Shown here piece after piece: positions 1-7,572 of a stretch of DNA of 64,000 bases. A model generated the notes under the pieces. It had not been told where the DNA came from. It ran no database searches and was given only the letters and a program-made list of their open reading frames with translations. The stretch's first letter is position 1, and the number at the start of each line of letters is the position of its first letter. Both the position numbers and the translations under genes were made by a program. This DNA is from an uncultured bacterium (GTDB taxonomy: Bacteria > Cyanobacteriota > Vampirovibrionia > Gastranaerophilales > Gastranaerophilaceae): NCBI GenBank assembly GCA_949284715.1, contig CASDWH010000007.1:21381-85380 (forward strand), in the 5' to 3' direction.

Positions 1-2
1 AT

Positions 3-503
3 ATGAACCTCATTTACTGTGAAAACGGATATCTGGATAATGCGACAAAACAAGCGCTGCAAAAAGAATCGCGATATACAGTAGAAGGCTGGATTGATAA
101 AACCAGAAGATTACTATTTAATGACCACGCAAACTGGCAGTATTCAGAATTTACAAACAATAACGTATTTCTGAAACCTTATGATGATGCTCTGCTTTCA
201 TCTCCTAATGCAAGGTTCCGTGCGGAAGGCAAAAATCCGGTTGAGTTTCTGAATCAAGGTATTAAAAACTCATATAATAGTAACAAATGGTTAAGAATGT
301 TTGGCGGACTGTTTATCGGCGTGTTCAGCCTTTCAATTATTGCCCAATTCTTCTTCGGAAAAAAAGATTCAACAATCCCTCTTGAAAAAGACAGAATTGC
401 ACGTTTAAAACAAGAAAGTCTTGAAAAACAAAATACAGATAACAATCAAAAAGATTTAAAACCGGAAAACAAGATTGAAGAGGAGGCTGCAAATGCAAAT
501 TAA
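3..503 (+). CDS. Membrane protein of unknown function, possibly 5'-truncated
   Basis: I do not recognise this 166-residue protein. It has a polar N-terminal part, one clear membrane segment at about residues 96-119 (WLRMFGGLFIGVFSLS region), and a highly charged, Gln/Lys/Glu-rich tail that is probably disordered. The first ATG lies 2 nt from the window edge and no ribosome-binding site can be seen, so the gene may extend upstream and this could be the C-terminal part of a larger protein. Its stop overlaps the start of the downstream amylase-like gene by 11 nt, so the two are probably translationally coupled. The coupling is inferred from the overlap only. Confidence 0.55.
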   Translation: MNLIYCENGYLDNATKQALQKESRYTVEGWIDKTRRLLFNDHANWQYSEFTNNNVFLKPYDDALLSSPNARFRAEGKNPVEFLNQGIKNSYNSNKWLRMFGGLFIGVFSLSIIAQFFFGKKDSTIPLEKDRIARLKQESLEKQNTDNNQKDLKPENKIEEEAANAN

Positions 504-2361
504 TTCTTTATTCAATGTAAAAATTCTGAATACCCAGATGAATTTCAAAGCAAATCCGGAAGAAAACAAAACAACAGCGGCTGAATCAAACAATACAAAT
601 CAGACAAATCCTTTTGACAAATATTTGGATAGTCAGGCAGCCGTTAATTCCGTTGCCGTAAAAAAAACAAACGCTGTTAATGATAAATTACCTGAGAATG
701 TAGAATACCAAAATAATCTGCGTTCCAAAATCCATAATAATGATGCAATAATAATGGCAGTCATTCCAAGAATGCTGGGAGCAAAAGATTTAAACGGGGA
801 CAGAAGAATTAATCCGCGTCTTGGAGAAAAACCCGGAACATTCCTTAGCTGTATTGATAAACTTGATGATATAAAAAATCTTGGAATTAATACACTTCAC
901 CTGCTGCCAATCCACCCGCCGGGGAAGCATAAAGCAATGGGAACAGCAGGTTCTGTTTATGCACCGCTAAAATTTGTTGAAGATAACGGTGATATTGCGA
1001 TTGATCCTGTTCTGGTTGATTTTTCAGACCCGAGAAGCCCCAAAGAACAATTTAAAACATTTATTGATGCCTGTCACGAGCGAGGTATAAGCGTAATGTT
1101 AGACCTGCCAAGCTGTGCCTCATTAGATATGAGCAATAACGAACAGGAATTAATGGCGCGCGGCAGACACGGAGAAGACAAGTGTCCGCAAGGATGGGTT
1201 GATATCAGAATGTTTGACCCATGGGCCGATGAAACTAAACGTCTTTTAAATCCCAAATTATTAGAAATGCATAAACAACTTGTTGATAGTTGTATAGAAC
1301 TCGGTGTTGATGGTATCAGAGCTGATGTTGCCCGTGCGAAACCTACTGAATTCTGGGATATATTAATTAATTACTCACACGAAAAAGATCCGGAATTTGC
1401 ATGGCTTGCAGAAACCTATACTTATGAATGTGCATCACCGCAGTTAAATATGATGCACGACAGACCTATTGACTCATTAAGAGCCGGCTTTGACTGTTAC
1501 TACGGTCAATATCACATGTTCCATGAAATGAAAGCCGGAGAGTTCATAGATTATGTAACAATGAACCTGGACTTAACGAACCGTGATTACGAAGGTGATG
1601 GAATAAAAGAACTTGCCGGGAAATCTTTAATTGGTTCTTTTACAACCCACGACGATATGTCAGCTATGACCAGAGGCGGCGAGATTTTCAGTAATTTATC
1701 TACAATTATCCAATCTACAGTACCGATGACAAATCCATACTATGTTGACGGATTTCAGTATGGCGACTACTATGATTACCCGTATGCGGGCAAGGAAGAT
1801 ATAGAAACTCAGACTGATAGTAATATAAATAAAGTTCATCCGTACAAACTTGATTTATTTAACTTTGCGGCTCCGTCAGAAGGTAAATGCCACGATATAG
1901 GCCGGGTTATGAAAGAAACTAATGAAATGCGTCAAAAATATAATGACGTAATCACAAAAGGCAGTTTTATAGAGCTCTACAAAGAAGGCGACAAAGGTGA
2001 CTGGGTTATCCCGTATGCCAGAACATTAAACGGCAAAACTCTGGTTGTTATTGCCAATAAAAATGTTAACCGCCCAATTTCAGTAAAAGTTTTTGTTCCG
2101 GGCATAAAAGAAGGACAAACTCTTAAAAATGAAGCACCGTCTTATGGTGAGAAGAGTGAATTTCAAACCTTTGAAAATGAAATAAGCGCAATCCTTGCAC
2201 CTGCTAAAGCCTATGTATTTGAAGTTGATACACCGGAATTAGAAGAATATTATCAGGATTTCGTTTATAAACAAAATTTCGATAAAGGAAAGCTAATTCA
2301 AGAAGATACCGTCAAAGACATAGAAGATGTTTCTGATAAAGATAATAAAAATATTAAATAA
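493..2361 (+). CDS. GH13 alpha-amylase-family glycoside hydrolase
   Basis: A 622-residue TIM-barrel enzyme of the alpha-amylase (GH13) family, expected to act on alpha-glucans such as glycogen or maltodextrin. The family signatures are in order: DLPSCASLD (region I, degenerate, without the usual NH pair), GVDGIRADVA with the nucleophile Asp278, LAETY with the acid/base Glu307, and FTTHDD with the transition-state Asp387. A C-terminal beta-sandwich-like region follows at about residues 510-590. I chose the ATG at 493 because AGGAGG lies 7 nt upstream; an in-frame TTG at 475 would lie before this site. There is no signal peptide. The N-terminal 70 residues are low-complexity and carry an NFKA motif like other proteins in this window. 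Substrate specificity cannot be read from sequence. Confidence 0.85.
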   Translation: MQINSLFNVKILNTQMNFKANPEENKTTAAESNNTNQTNPFDKYLDSQAAVNSVAVKKTNAVNDKLPENVEYQNNLRSKIHNNDAIIMAVIPRMLGAKDLNGDRRINPRLGEKPGTFLSCIDKLDDIKNLGINTLHLLPIHPPGKHKAMGTAGSVYAPLKFVEDNGDIAIDPVLVDFSDPRSPKEQFKTFIDACHERGISVMLDLPSCASLDMSNNEQELMARGRHGEDKCPQGWVDIRMFDPWADETKRLLNPKLLEMHKQLVDSCIELGVDGIRADVARAKPTEFWDILINYSHEKDPEFAWLAETYTYECASPQLNMMHDRPIDSLRAGFDCYYGQYHMFHEMKAGEFIDYVTMNLDLTNRDYEGDGIKELAGKSLIGSFTTHDDMSAMTRGGEIFSNLSTIIQSTVPMTNPYYVDGFQYGDYYDYPYAGKEDIETQTDSNINKVHPYKLDLFNFAAPSEGKCHDIGRVMKETNEMRQKYNDVITKGSFIELYKEGDKGDWVIPYARTLNGKTLVVIANKNVNRPISVKVFVPGIKEGQTLKNEAPSYGEKSEFQTFENEISAILAPAKAYVFEVDTPELEEYYQDFVYKQNFDKGKLIQEDTVKDIEDVSDKDNKNIK

Positions 2362-2363
2362 TA

Positions 2364-2398
2364 AAAAATACCGGAGCAATAAATACTCCGGTATTTTT
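2364..2398. terminator. Bidirectional rho-independent terminator
   Basis: A 13-bp perfect stem (left arm 2364-2376, right arm 2386-2398) with a 9-nt loop. The stem is A-rich on the left and T-rich on the right, so it can stop transcription from the amylase gene (plus) and from the small minus-strand gene that ends at 2412. Confidence 0.9.
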
Positions 2399-2411
2399 CT
2401 ACACAAATAAA

Positions 2412-2600
2412 CTATTTTACACTATCTTTTATAACAATAAGATTGTTAAATATTTTCATAACACAGGTAGGCAGCACTACTTCATGCAATCCGTCAGCAA
2501 TACTTATTATACTGCCGGCTTTAAGTACTACATCTTCACCTTTGTACTGAAACGTATAATCATCTTTTCTGTCTGATCTGATAGTTATTTTATTATCCAT
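2412..2600 (-). CDS. Small protein of unknown function
   Basis: A 62-residue protein I do not recognise. It looks like a compact all-beta domain: alternating hydrophobic residues, a KGEDVVLKAGSI turn region and a C-terminal hydrophobic strand (IFNNLIVI). The start at MDNK is preferred over an upstream in-frame codon because AAGGA lies 8 nt before it. It lies between the rpsR terminator and the shared terminator at 2364-2398, so it is probably a single-gene unit. No function is proposed. Confidence 0.6.
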   Translation of the reverse strand: MDNKITIRSDRKDDYTFQYKGEDVVLKAGSIISIADGLHEVVLPTCVMKIFNNLIVIKDSVK

Positions 2601-2639
2601 GTTTGTAATCCTTATAATAGAGTATAAACACAAAACAAA

Positions 2640-2671
2640 GCGGAATTAATCCCCCAGGAGATTAACCCCGC
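2640..2671 (-). terminator. Terminator of the rpsF-ssb-rpsR operon
   Basis: Inverted repeat with arms 2640-2651 and 2660-2671. On the minus strand it folds as a 12-bp stem containing two G-U pairs and an 8-nt loop, followed by a T-rich run (TTTGTTTT). It lies directly after rpsR. Confidence 0.85.
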
Positions 2672-2685
2672 CTTATTTAATACAA

Positions 2686-2919
2686 TTAGTCAAAAACGTA
2701 TCCGATAATAGATGCTTCACGAGCGCGTTTAACTGCTTTTGTAATCATTCTCTGGTGCTTAGCACAGTTTCCTGTTACACGTCTGGGAATAATTTTACCA
2801 GCTTCAGTCAAATAGCGTTTCAATTTAGACGCATCTTTATAATCGATTACATCGACATGTTCAGCGCAAAACGAACATGTTTTGCGTTTTTTCTTGTCTT
2901 GTAAATCTTGTTTTGCCAT
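2686..2919 (-). CDS. rpsR: 30S ribosomal protein S18
   Basis: Ribosomal protein S18 (77 residues, normal family length), which binds 16S rRNA in the small-subunit platform next to S6. The signatures are a central [23 protein letters not shown] segment region and the C-terminal [16 protein letters not shown] basic helix. An N-terminal Cys pair (CSFC) hints at the zinc-binding form of S18; this is inferred from the motif. It is the last gene of the conserved rpsF-ssb-rpsR operon and is followed by a strong terminator. Confidence 0.97.
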   Translation of the reverse strand: MAKQDLQDKKKRKTCSFCAEHVDVIDYKDASKLKRYLTEAGKIIPRRVTGNCAKHQRMITKAVKRAREASIIGYVFD

Positions 2920-2955
2920 TGTTTTAATTTGCCTTTCTAGCCTTAGATATTATAC

Positions 2956-3372
2956 TTAAAATGGAATTTCTTCCTCGTTAATAAGTTCGTTAACATCTTC
3001 CATTTCATCATTATCGGAATATTTAACGATAGGTTCGCCGGACTCAACAGCCGCCATTGATACAGCAGAGGCACCGCCGATTTTTTCTATTGTATTAGCA
3101 TCCAGTTCAAAAACTTTTCTTTCATTGCCTCGTTCGTCTTTAACATTTGCAATTTGCAAAGCGCCTTCAACCAAAACCCTATCGGCTTTTGAAAGAGTAG
3201 AAAGAACCTCCTGATGGGACTGTCTTTTAGAAATTACCCGCAAAAGCATCGGCTCAGCATTACGTTCATCAATAGATACTACAAACGATGAAACCGAAAC
3301 ATTATTTTGAGTAAAACGCTCTTCGGGAGTTCTTACTATAGTCCCTGTGATTACTGCTTTTGCTAATGACAT
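2956..3372 (-). CDS. ssb: Single-stranded DNA-binding protein
   Basis: SSB protein (138 residues) with an OB-fold over about the first 100 residues, beginning AKAVITGTIVRTPEERFT, then an acidic linker and the tail EEEIPF. The tail matches the conserved acidic C-terminal tip that recruits replication and repair proteins. The start ATG overlaps the rpsF stop by one base (TAATG), so translation is coupled. The protein is somewhat shorter than the E. coli form because its linker is short. Confidence 0.95.
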   Translation of the reverse strand: MSLAKAVITGTIVRTPEERFTQNNVSVSSFVVSIDERNAEPMLLRVISKRQSHQEVLSTLSKADRVLVEGALQIANVKDERGNERKVFELDANTIEKIGGASAVSMAAVESGEPIVKYSDNDEMEDVNELINEEEIPF

Positions 3373-3674
3373 TATACTTCCTGTGCTTTCTTAGATGATT
3401 CTAAAAACATTGTTCTGATAACATTTTCATTAAGTCTTAAGTTCCTTGTAAAATCAGCAACTTTTTCTGCGGGGAGAGAAAGTACCGTATTTACAAAAAA
3501 ACCATCTCTAAAGCTTTGAACATCAAATGCAAGTTTTTTGCGTCCGATTTTATCGGAAGAAACTACTGAACCGCCCATTTCAGCTATATCAGAGTTTAAT
3601 TTTTCTACAACCTTATCTACTTCTTCTGAATCGAGATTGGGTTTAAGAATAGTTAACAATTCATAATTTTTCAT
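3372..3674 (-). CDS. rpsF: 30S ribosomal protein S6
   Basis: Ribosomal protein S6 (100 residues), partner of S18 in the 30S platform. It begins MKNYELLTILKPNLDSEEV and contains the GRKKLAFDVQSFRDGFF strand-turn typical of S6. The ATG at 3674 is preceded by AAGGAG; the open frame extends upstream but has no better start. It is the first gene of rpsF-ssb-rpsR, with a probable -10 box (TACAAT) at 3700-3705. Confidence 0.96.
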   Translation of the reverse strand: MKNYELLTILKPNLDSEEVDKVVEKLNSDIAEMGGSVVSSDKIGRKKLAFDVQSFRDGFFVNTVLSLPAEKVADFTRNLRLNENVIRTMFLESSKKAQEV

Positions 3675-3699
3675 ATTTATATTTCTCCTTATACAAAAG

Positions 3700-3705
3700 A
3701 TTGTA
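3700..3705 (-). promoter_or_regulatory. Probable -10 box of the rpsF operon
   Basis: TACAAT on the minus strand preceded by TGT (extended -10), about 25 nt upstream of the rpsF start. It lies in the short gap between dapF and rpsF. The -35 match is poor. Confidence 0.5.
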
Positions 3706-3720
3706 ACATAAACATAAAAA

Positions 3721-4569
3721 TTACAATACGAAATCGCCTTCAAAAGTATAATTTGCAGGGCCTGTTAAAAATACTGGATAATTAGTATCACCCTCAGAGC
3801 CTTGCCACTCAATCGTTACAGCACCACCCGGAAGATTTACGGAAACATTACTTTCTGTTAAGTTATTTAAAATTCCGGCGACAACAGAAGCACAGGCACC
3901 CGTTCCGCAGGCTAAAGTAATTCCGCATCCCCTTTCCCAAACACTCAAATCAATTTCATTTTTTGATATTATACGAACAAATTCCACATTTGTTTTTTCA
4001 GGGAATAGGGGATGTGCTTCTATTTCTGCACCGTATTTTTTTGCCATATCCATTGTATTTTCATCAGTAAATATTACAAAATGCGGATTTCCCATTGAAA
4101 TCGCATTGCCTGTAAATACCGTCTCTTTTAATTCTATAGAACAGTTCAAGCTCTTTTCACCCCCAAACGGTATATGCTCTGGCTCCAGAACCGGTATAGA
4201 CATTTTTACACTAACATCTCCATACGATAAAATCCTTGGAGTAATTATTCCTGCGCCTGTTTGTACTGTGAATTCATTTTTTTCAATATTTTTTTTATCA
4301 TATAAATATTTTGCAAAACATCGCATTCCGTTACCGCACATTTGCGCGGTAGAACCGTCAGAATTATAAAAATACCAGCCGATATCAGCTTCGGACTGAG
4401 TTTTATTATCCGGTATAATCAAGCCGTCAGCCCCGGCGCCAAAATGTCTGTCACACAGCTTCCTTGCTAAATCAGCCATAAACATCCTGGATTTTTTATA
4501 CTCAGAATATTCAAGTATTATAAAATCATTTCCACACCCCTGCATTTTAGTAAAATGTATAGTGTCCAT
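3721..4569 (-). CDS. dapF: Diaminopimelate epimerase
   Basis: DapF interconverts LL- and meso-diaminopimelate for lysine and peptidoglycan synthesis in the cytoplasm (282 residues, usual size). Both catalytic cysteine motifs are intact: NSDGSTAQMCGNGMRC and GCGITLACGTGACA. The N-terminus FTKMQGCGNDF is typical. I chose the ATG at 4569, which has GGAG 5 nt upstream. An in-frame ATG at 4584 is also possible and would lie only 8 nt after a TATAAT box, so a nearly leaderless start there is an alternative. Confidence 0.95.
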   Translation of the reverse strand: MDTIHFTKMQGCGNDFIILEYSEYKKSRMFMADLARKLCDRHFGAGADGLIIPDNKTQSEADIGWYFYNSDGSTAQMCGNGMRCFAKYLYDKKNIEKNEFTVQTGAGIITPRILSYGDVSVKMSIPVLEPEHIPFGGEKSLNCSIELKETVFTGNAISMGNPHFVIFTDENTMDMAKKYGAEIEAHPLFPEKTNVEFVRIISKNEIDLSVWERGCGITLACGTGACASVVAGILNNLTESNVSVNLPGGAVTIEWQGSEGDTNYPVFLTGPANYTFEGDFVL

Positions 4570-4592
4570 CTCTTCTCCATCCATTCACACTT

Positions 4593-4620
4593 ATTATACA
4601 TTATTTTATGGATTACACAA
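4593..4620 (-). promoter_or_regulatory. dapF promoter
   Basis: Minus-strand TATAAT at 4593-4598 with TTGTGT at 4615-4620 and a 16-bp spacer. Transcription would begin at about 4586, leaving almost no leader before the first dapF ATG. Confidence 0.65.
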
Positions 4621-4948
4621 TAGAAAATTTTCTATTTCTGAGTTCACGTTTATCCTCTTCTAAATCTATTGTATTAACAAATAATTTAACCCGATTATCA
4701 TAACCTGTAAGATTAAGAAGTGCAAATACTTCGGCTATCGGATTTAGTAGAATCACTTTTTCACCGTTACTTTCAAGAAAATCAAAAAACTCATTAGAGA
4801 GCAACTCAACGTTGCCCATGTCAATTACCGGAAGCTTCTCCCGCCCTGGTGCTAAAAAAAATGTCCTTATCTCTTCCACTGTTTTTTTAGAAAGAATCCG
4901 AAACTTAGGACACAAAATAATATAATTTTCCGTTTCATAGGTAATCAT
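4613..4948 (-). CDS. STAS-like domain protein
   Basis: A 111-residue protein with the pattern of a STAS domain, the fold of anti-sigma-factor antagonists: an early beta strand (NYIILCPKF), a helix, the core PVIDMGNVELLSNEFFDFL, then strand VILLNP and helix AEVFALLNLTGY. In classical antagonists the region after the D-x-S strand contains the phosphorylated serine (DSSG). Here the equivalent stretch reads LSNEFF, so the phosphosite is absent and a glutamate may occupy it. Partner and function are unknown. A TAAAAT box ends 6 nt before the ATG, suggesting a leaderless mRNA. Confidence 0.55.
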   Translation of the reverse strand: MITYETENYIILCPKFRILSKKTVEEIRTFFLAPGREKLPVIDMGNVELLSNEFFDFLESNGEKVILLNPIAEVFALLNLTGYDNRVKLFVNTIDLEEDKRELRNRKFSIV

Positions 4949-4954
4949 ACTAAA

Positions 4955-4963
4955 ATTTTAACA
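4955..4963 (-). promoter_or_regulatory. Extended -10 promoter placing a leaderless start
   Basis: Minus-strand TGT-TAAAAT at 4955-4963, followed by exactly 6 nt and then the ATG of the STAS-like gene. No Shine-Dalgarno sequence fits in between. Confidence 0.6.
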
Positions 4964-5032
4964 ATTCAGAAACATTTCCTGCATTACCGAAACTTATAAG
5001 ATTTGTATAACTTTAGTATAAGTTTATATTTA

Positions 5033-5554
5033 TTAATAAATAACCCTGTGCTGTGAAATTACAATATTTACCTTCTTATCAAAGCTATCTGTCGGAATCG
5101 ACTCGAAAATCAATTCGTCAGGGACAGCAAAAATTGTAAAGTTTTTATATTTGTTTAAAAATCTGTCATAGCACCCTTTACCATATCCAAGCCTGTTTTT
5201 ATGTATATCGGCACAAAGTCCCGGCATGAGGATTAAATCAATAACTTCCGCACCCACAGGTTCTGTACACGGCTCCCAAATTTTATATGATGATAAACAA
5301 AGAGAATCATTACGCTTCCATAGACAGGGAACTATCTCCATATTTTCCAGTCTTGGAAGATAAAAATTCTTTTTACCATCAACAAGTGTTAATAAATCAA
5401 GTTCTCCTTTTTTAGGATAATATAACATTACGTTTTTAGCAGATTTATAGACCTCAAGCTCCCGTATTTTTCCCTGTATTATCAGGCTTATTGCATCTAT
5501 ATCAAGATTTTTCCTTATCTCCCTAGATTTTTTCCTGTAATCCGTTTTATCCAT
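5033..5554 (-). CDS. 5-formyltetrahydrofolate cyclo-ligase
   Basis: A 173-residue cytoplasmic enzyme that converts 5-formyl-THF to 5,10-methenyl-THF using ATP, salvaging stored folate. Diagnostic motifs are an N-terminal basic helix (YRKKSREIRKNL), VMLYYPKKGELD, and near the C-terminus the substrate and Mg-ATP site GYGKGCYDRFL. I moved the start to the ATG at 5554: the upstream extension is hydrophobic and unlike the family, and TATAAT ends exactly 6 nt before this ATG. Slightly short for the family, with no core motif missing. Confidence 0.9.
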   Translation of the reverse strand: MDKTDYRKKSREIRKNLDIDAISLIIQGKIRELEVYKSAKNVMLYYPKKGELDLLTLVDGKKNFYLPRLENMEIVPCLWKRNDSLCLSSYKIWEPCTEPVGAEVIDLILMPGLCADIHKNRLGYGKGCYDRFLNKYKNFTIFAVPDELIFESIPTDSFDKKVNIVISQHRVIY

Positions 5555-5560
5555 ACACAC

Positions 5561-5566
5561 ATTATA
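5561..5566 (-). promoter_or_regulatory. -10 box 6 nt before the cyclo-ligase ATG
   Basis: Perfect TATAAT on the minus strand, then GTGTGT and the ATG at 5554. The start is therefore expected to be leaderless. The -35 region is only T-rich. Confidence 0.65.
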
Positions 5567-5670
5567 CAACAGGAAAATGTTACAAAAAATTAATATATAC
5601 AAACAAAAAGTCAATTATTCAAATTTAAGTTACTTTATATATCTAAAATATATAAACAGGAGAGAGAACT

Positions 5671-5982
5671 ATGTCAATAATTTCAGGGAACTTACCGGAA
5701 CAAGCGTATAACAACAGGTTACAACTGGTAAAAAAACCAACGCAGCAGCTAGAAAAAAAGACATTTTTAATAAAAAGACAACAACCCCTGCTTAAAAAAA
5801 GATATTATTCGCCAAACTATGACAGAAAAATGATACAAAGGATGCTTTCGCACAATTTTGATTTAACCGGCAGAATTTTAGACACAAACTCTGATGGATA
5901 TATTTCAAAAGAAGAGTTTGAGAACAAATATAATCCTGAAGTCCTTAATCAGTATAAAAATAATCCGTTTTTAGAGAAATAA
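5671..5982 (+). CDS. Small EF-hand protein
   Basis: A 103-residue, strongly basic protein with one canonical EF-hand loop near the C-terminus, DTNSDGYISKEE (Asp1, Asn3, Asp5, Gly6, Ile8 and Glu12 all in place), so calcium binding is likely. The N-terminal half is Lys/Gln-rich with no recognised domain and no signal peptide. GGAGAGAG lies 6 nt before the ATG. It ends one base before the end of murJ on the other strand. A role as a calcium-responsive or surface-associated protein is inference only. Confidence 0.7.
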   Translation: MSIISGNLPEQAYNNRLQLVKKPTQQLEKKTFLIKRQQPLLKKRYYSPNYDRKMIQRMLSHNFDLTGRILDTNSDGYISKEEFENKYNPEVLNQYKNNPFLEK

Positions 5983-7572
5983 TTATTTTGATAGGAATTT
6001 ACCTGCCGCACGGGAACAAAGCTCTTTTGCATACTCCATTTTTAAAAGGAGATTGAATATAGTATAACTTCCAAAACATACAAGTCCAACAGCAAGTATT
6101 TTTACGATTTCAAAAATATATTTAGGAAGCGGCATTACAGATATCCATTTGGAGAGGATTATACAGAGTACAGAAGATAAACTTCCGGCTGCAAGCATTT
6201 TACAAAGATTTTTAAAAAGTGCTGCATAATCCAGTTTTATTTTTTTAAACACAAATATTCCAAGCAGAACAGCATTAAACAGTGTGATAAACGATGTTGA
6301 AAGTGTAATGCCGGCAATCCCCATATTGAATTTTGTTATTAATATAACATTAAGCAGATATTTTAACAGTATAGAACAAGCTGCCACTATAAAAGGAGTT
6401 TTGGAATCATTGAAAGAATAATAAATCCTTGTTATAGAATCTCTAAACACATAAGGAAGAATCGAAATAGACAGATAACATAGAGCTTCTGTCACCATCA
6501 TTACAGCCTGTGAATCAAACGCACCGCGTTCAAAGACAAGACTTATCGCATCTTTTGCGAGCAATAGCACACATATAATAATAGGTATCGACATAAAAAA
6601 TAAAACCCCGACACCTTTATTAAAGTAGTTCTTTATTCCGTCGTAGTCTTTATCTGCAACATATCGCGAGAACAAGGGGAACAGCGGGACAAGAAAAGCT
6701 GTCACAAGGATTCCAACGGGGAACTGAAAAATTCTGTTTGCATAAACAACCGCAGTCCAGGCACCTTCTCTTAAGGAGGAAGCAAAAAACATATCAATAT
6801 AAATATTAATCTGTCCTATTGTTGAGCTAAGAACCGCAGGAAAAAGCAGTTCACAAATCAATTTAAAATTCGGATTATTAACAAACTCAAAGTTAGGCTT
6901 AATCCTGAATCCTATCTGTCTGAGTTTTGGATACTGGATAATAAGCTGCAATAATCCGCCAATAGTTGTTGCCCATGCCAGCACCAGACCATTCGGATCA
7001 TCACCGCATAATAGAACCGCAGCTATTATAACAAGGCTTAAAACAATAGGCGACATGTTAGGCAGCGTAAACTGTTTATAACAAACAAGCAGCCCGTAAT
7101 AAATTCCTATTATTCCGCCAAAAAGTATAACCGGCGACATTATTTTAAAATGTTCAGCCGCAAGCGTTACAAGTTCGTTACTGCCATTTGATATAATAAA
7201 ACTCATAATCTGCGGAGCAAAGAAATAACAAATGACTGAAAATAATCCGAACAAAATAAATGTTCCGGTAAAAAAAGTTGAATAAAGTTTATTAACCTCT
7301 TCCGGCGGTTTGGTATTAAGATTGGGGATTATTTTTGAAAAAACGGAAACCGTTGCGCTATGGAAAGGCCCGCCGACACCGCCGAGTAAAATAATTGCAA
7401 GCGAGGGTATCTGATTTGCATAAAAATAGGCATCAGAAACAGTCGACGCACCGTAATGGCCGGCAAGCACCATATCACGAAGGAAGCCTATAAATTTCGA
7501 TAAAATCGTAATAACAGCAATCAGCCACGCAGCTCTTAAAATTCCGTTTGTTTCCGTCTTACTTTGTGTCAT
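5983..7572 (-). CDS. murJ: Lipid II flippase MurJ
   Basis: A MurJ/MviN-type MOP-superfamily membrane protein (529 residues), expected to flip lipid II across the inner membrane for peptidoglycan synthesis. About 14 hydrophobic segments run through the sequence. The family N-terminus is present (ILSKFIGFLRDMVLAGHYGAS), as is the conserved NRIFQFPVGILVTAFLVPLFPLFSR stretch in the middle. The ATG at 7572 has AGGA 5 nt upstream; GTG and ATG codons at 7587 and 7584 are alternatives. It overlaps the end of spoIID by 14 nt, as last gene of the parvulin-to-murJ operon. Confidence 0.95.
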   Translation of the reverse strand: MTQSKTETNGILRAAWLIAVITILSKFIGFLRDMVLAGHYGASTVSDAYFYANQIPSLAIILLGGVGGPFHSATVSVFSKIIPNLNTKPPEEVNKLYSTFFTGTFILFGLFSVICYFFAPQIMSFIISNGSNELVTLAAEHFKIMSPVILFGGIIGIYYGLLVCYKQFTLPNMSPIVLSLVIIAAVLLCGDDPNGLVLAWATTIGGLLQLIIQYPKLRQIGFRIKPNFEFVNNPNFKLICELLFPAVLSSTIGQINIYIDMFFASSLREGAWTAVVYANRIFQFPVGILVTAFLVPLFPLFSRYVADKDYDGIKNYFNKGVGVLFFMSIPIIICVLLLAKDAISLVFERGAFDSQAVMMVTEALCYLSISILPYVFRDSITRIYYSFNDSKTPFIVAACSILLKYLLNVILITKFNMGIAGITLSTSFITLFNAVLLGIFVFKKIKLDYAALFKNLCKMLAAGSLSSVLCIILSKWISVMPLPKYIFEIVKILAVGLVCFGSYTIFNLLLKMEYAKELCSRAAGKFLSK

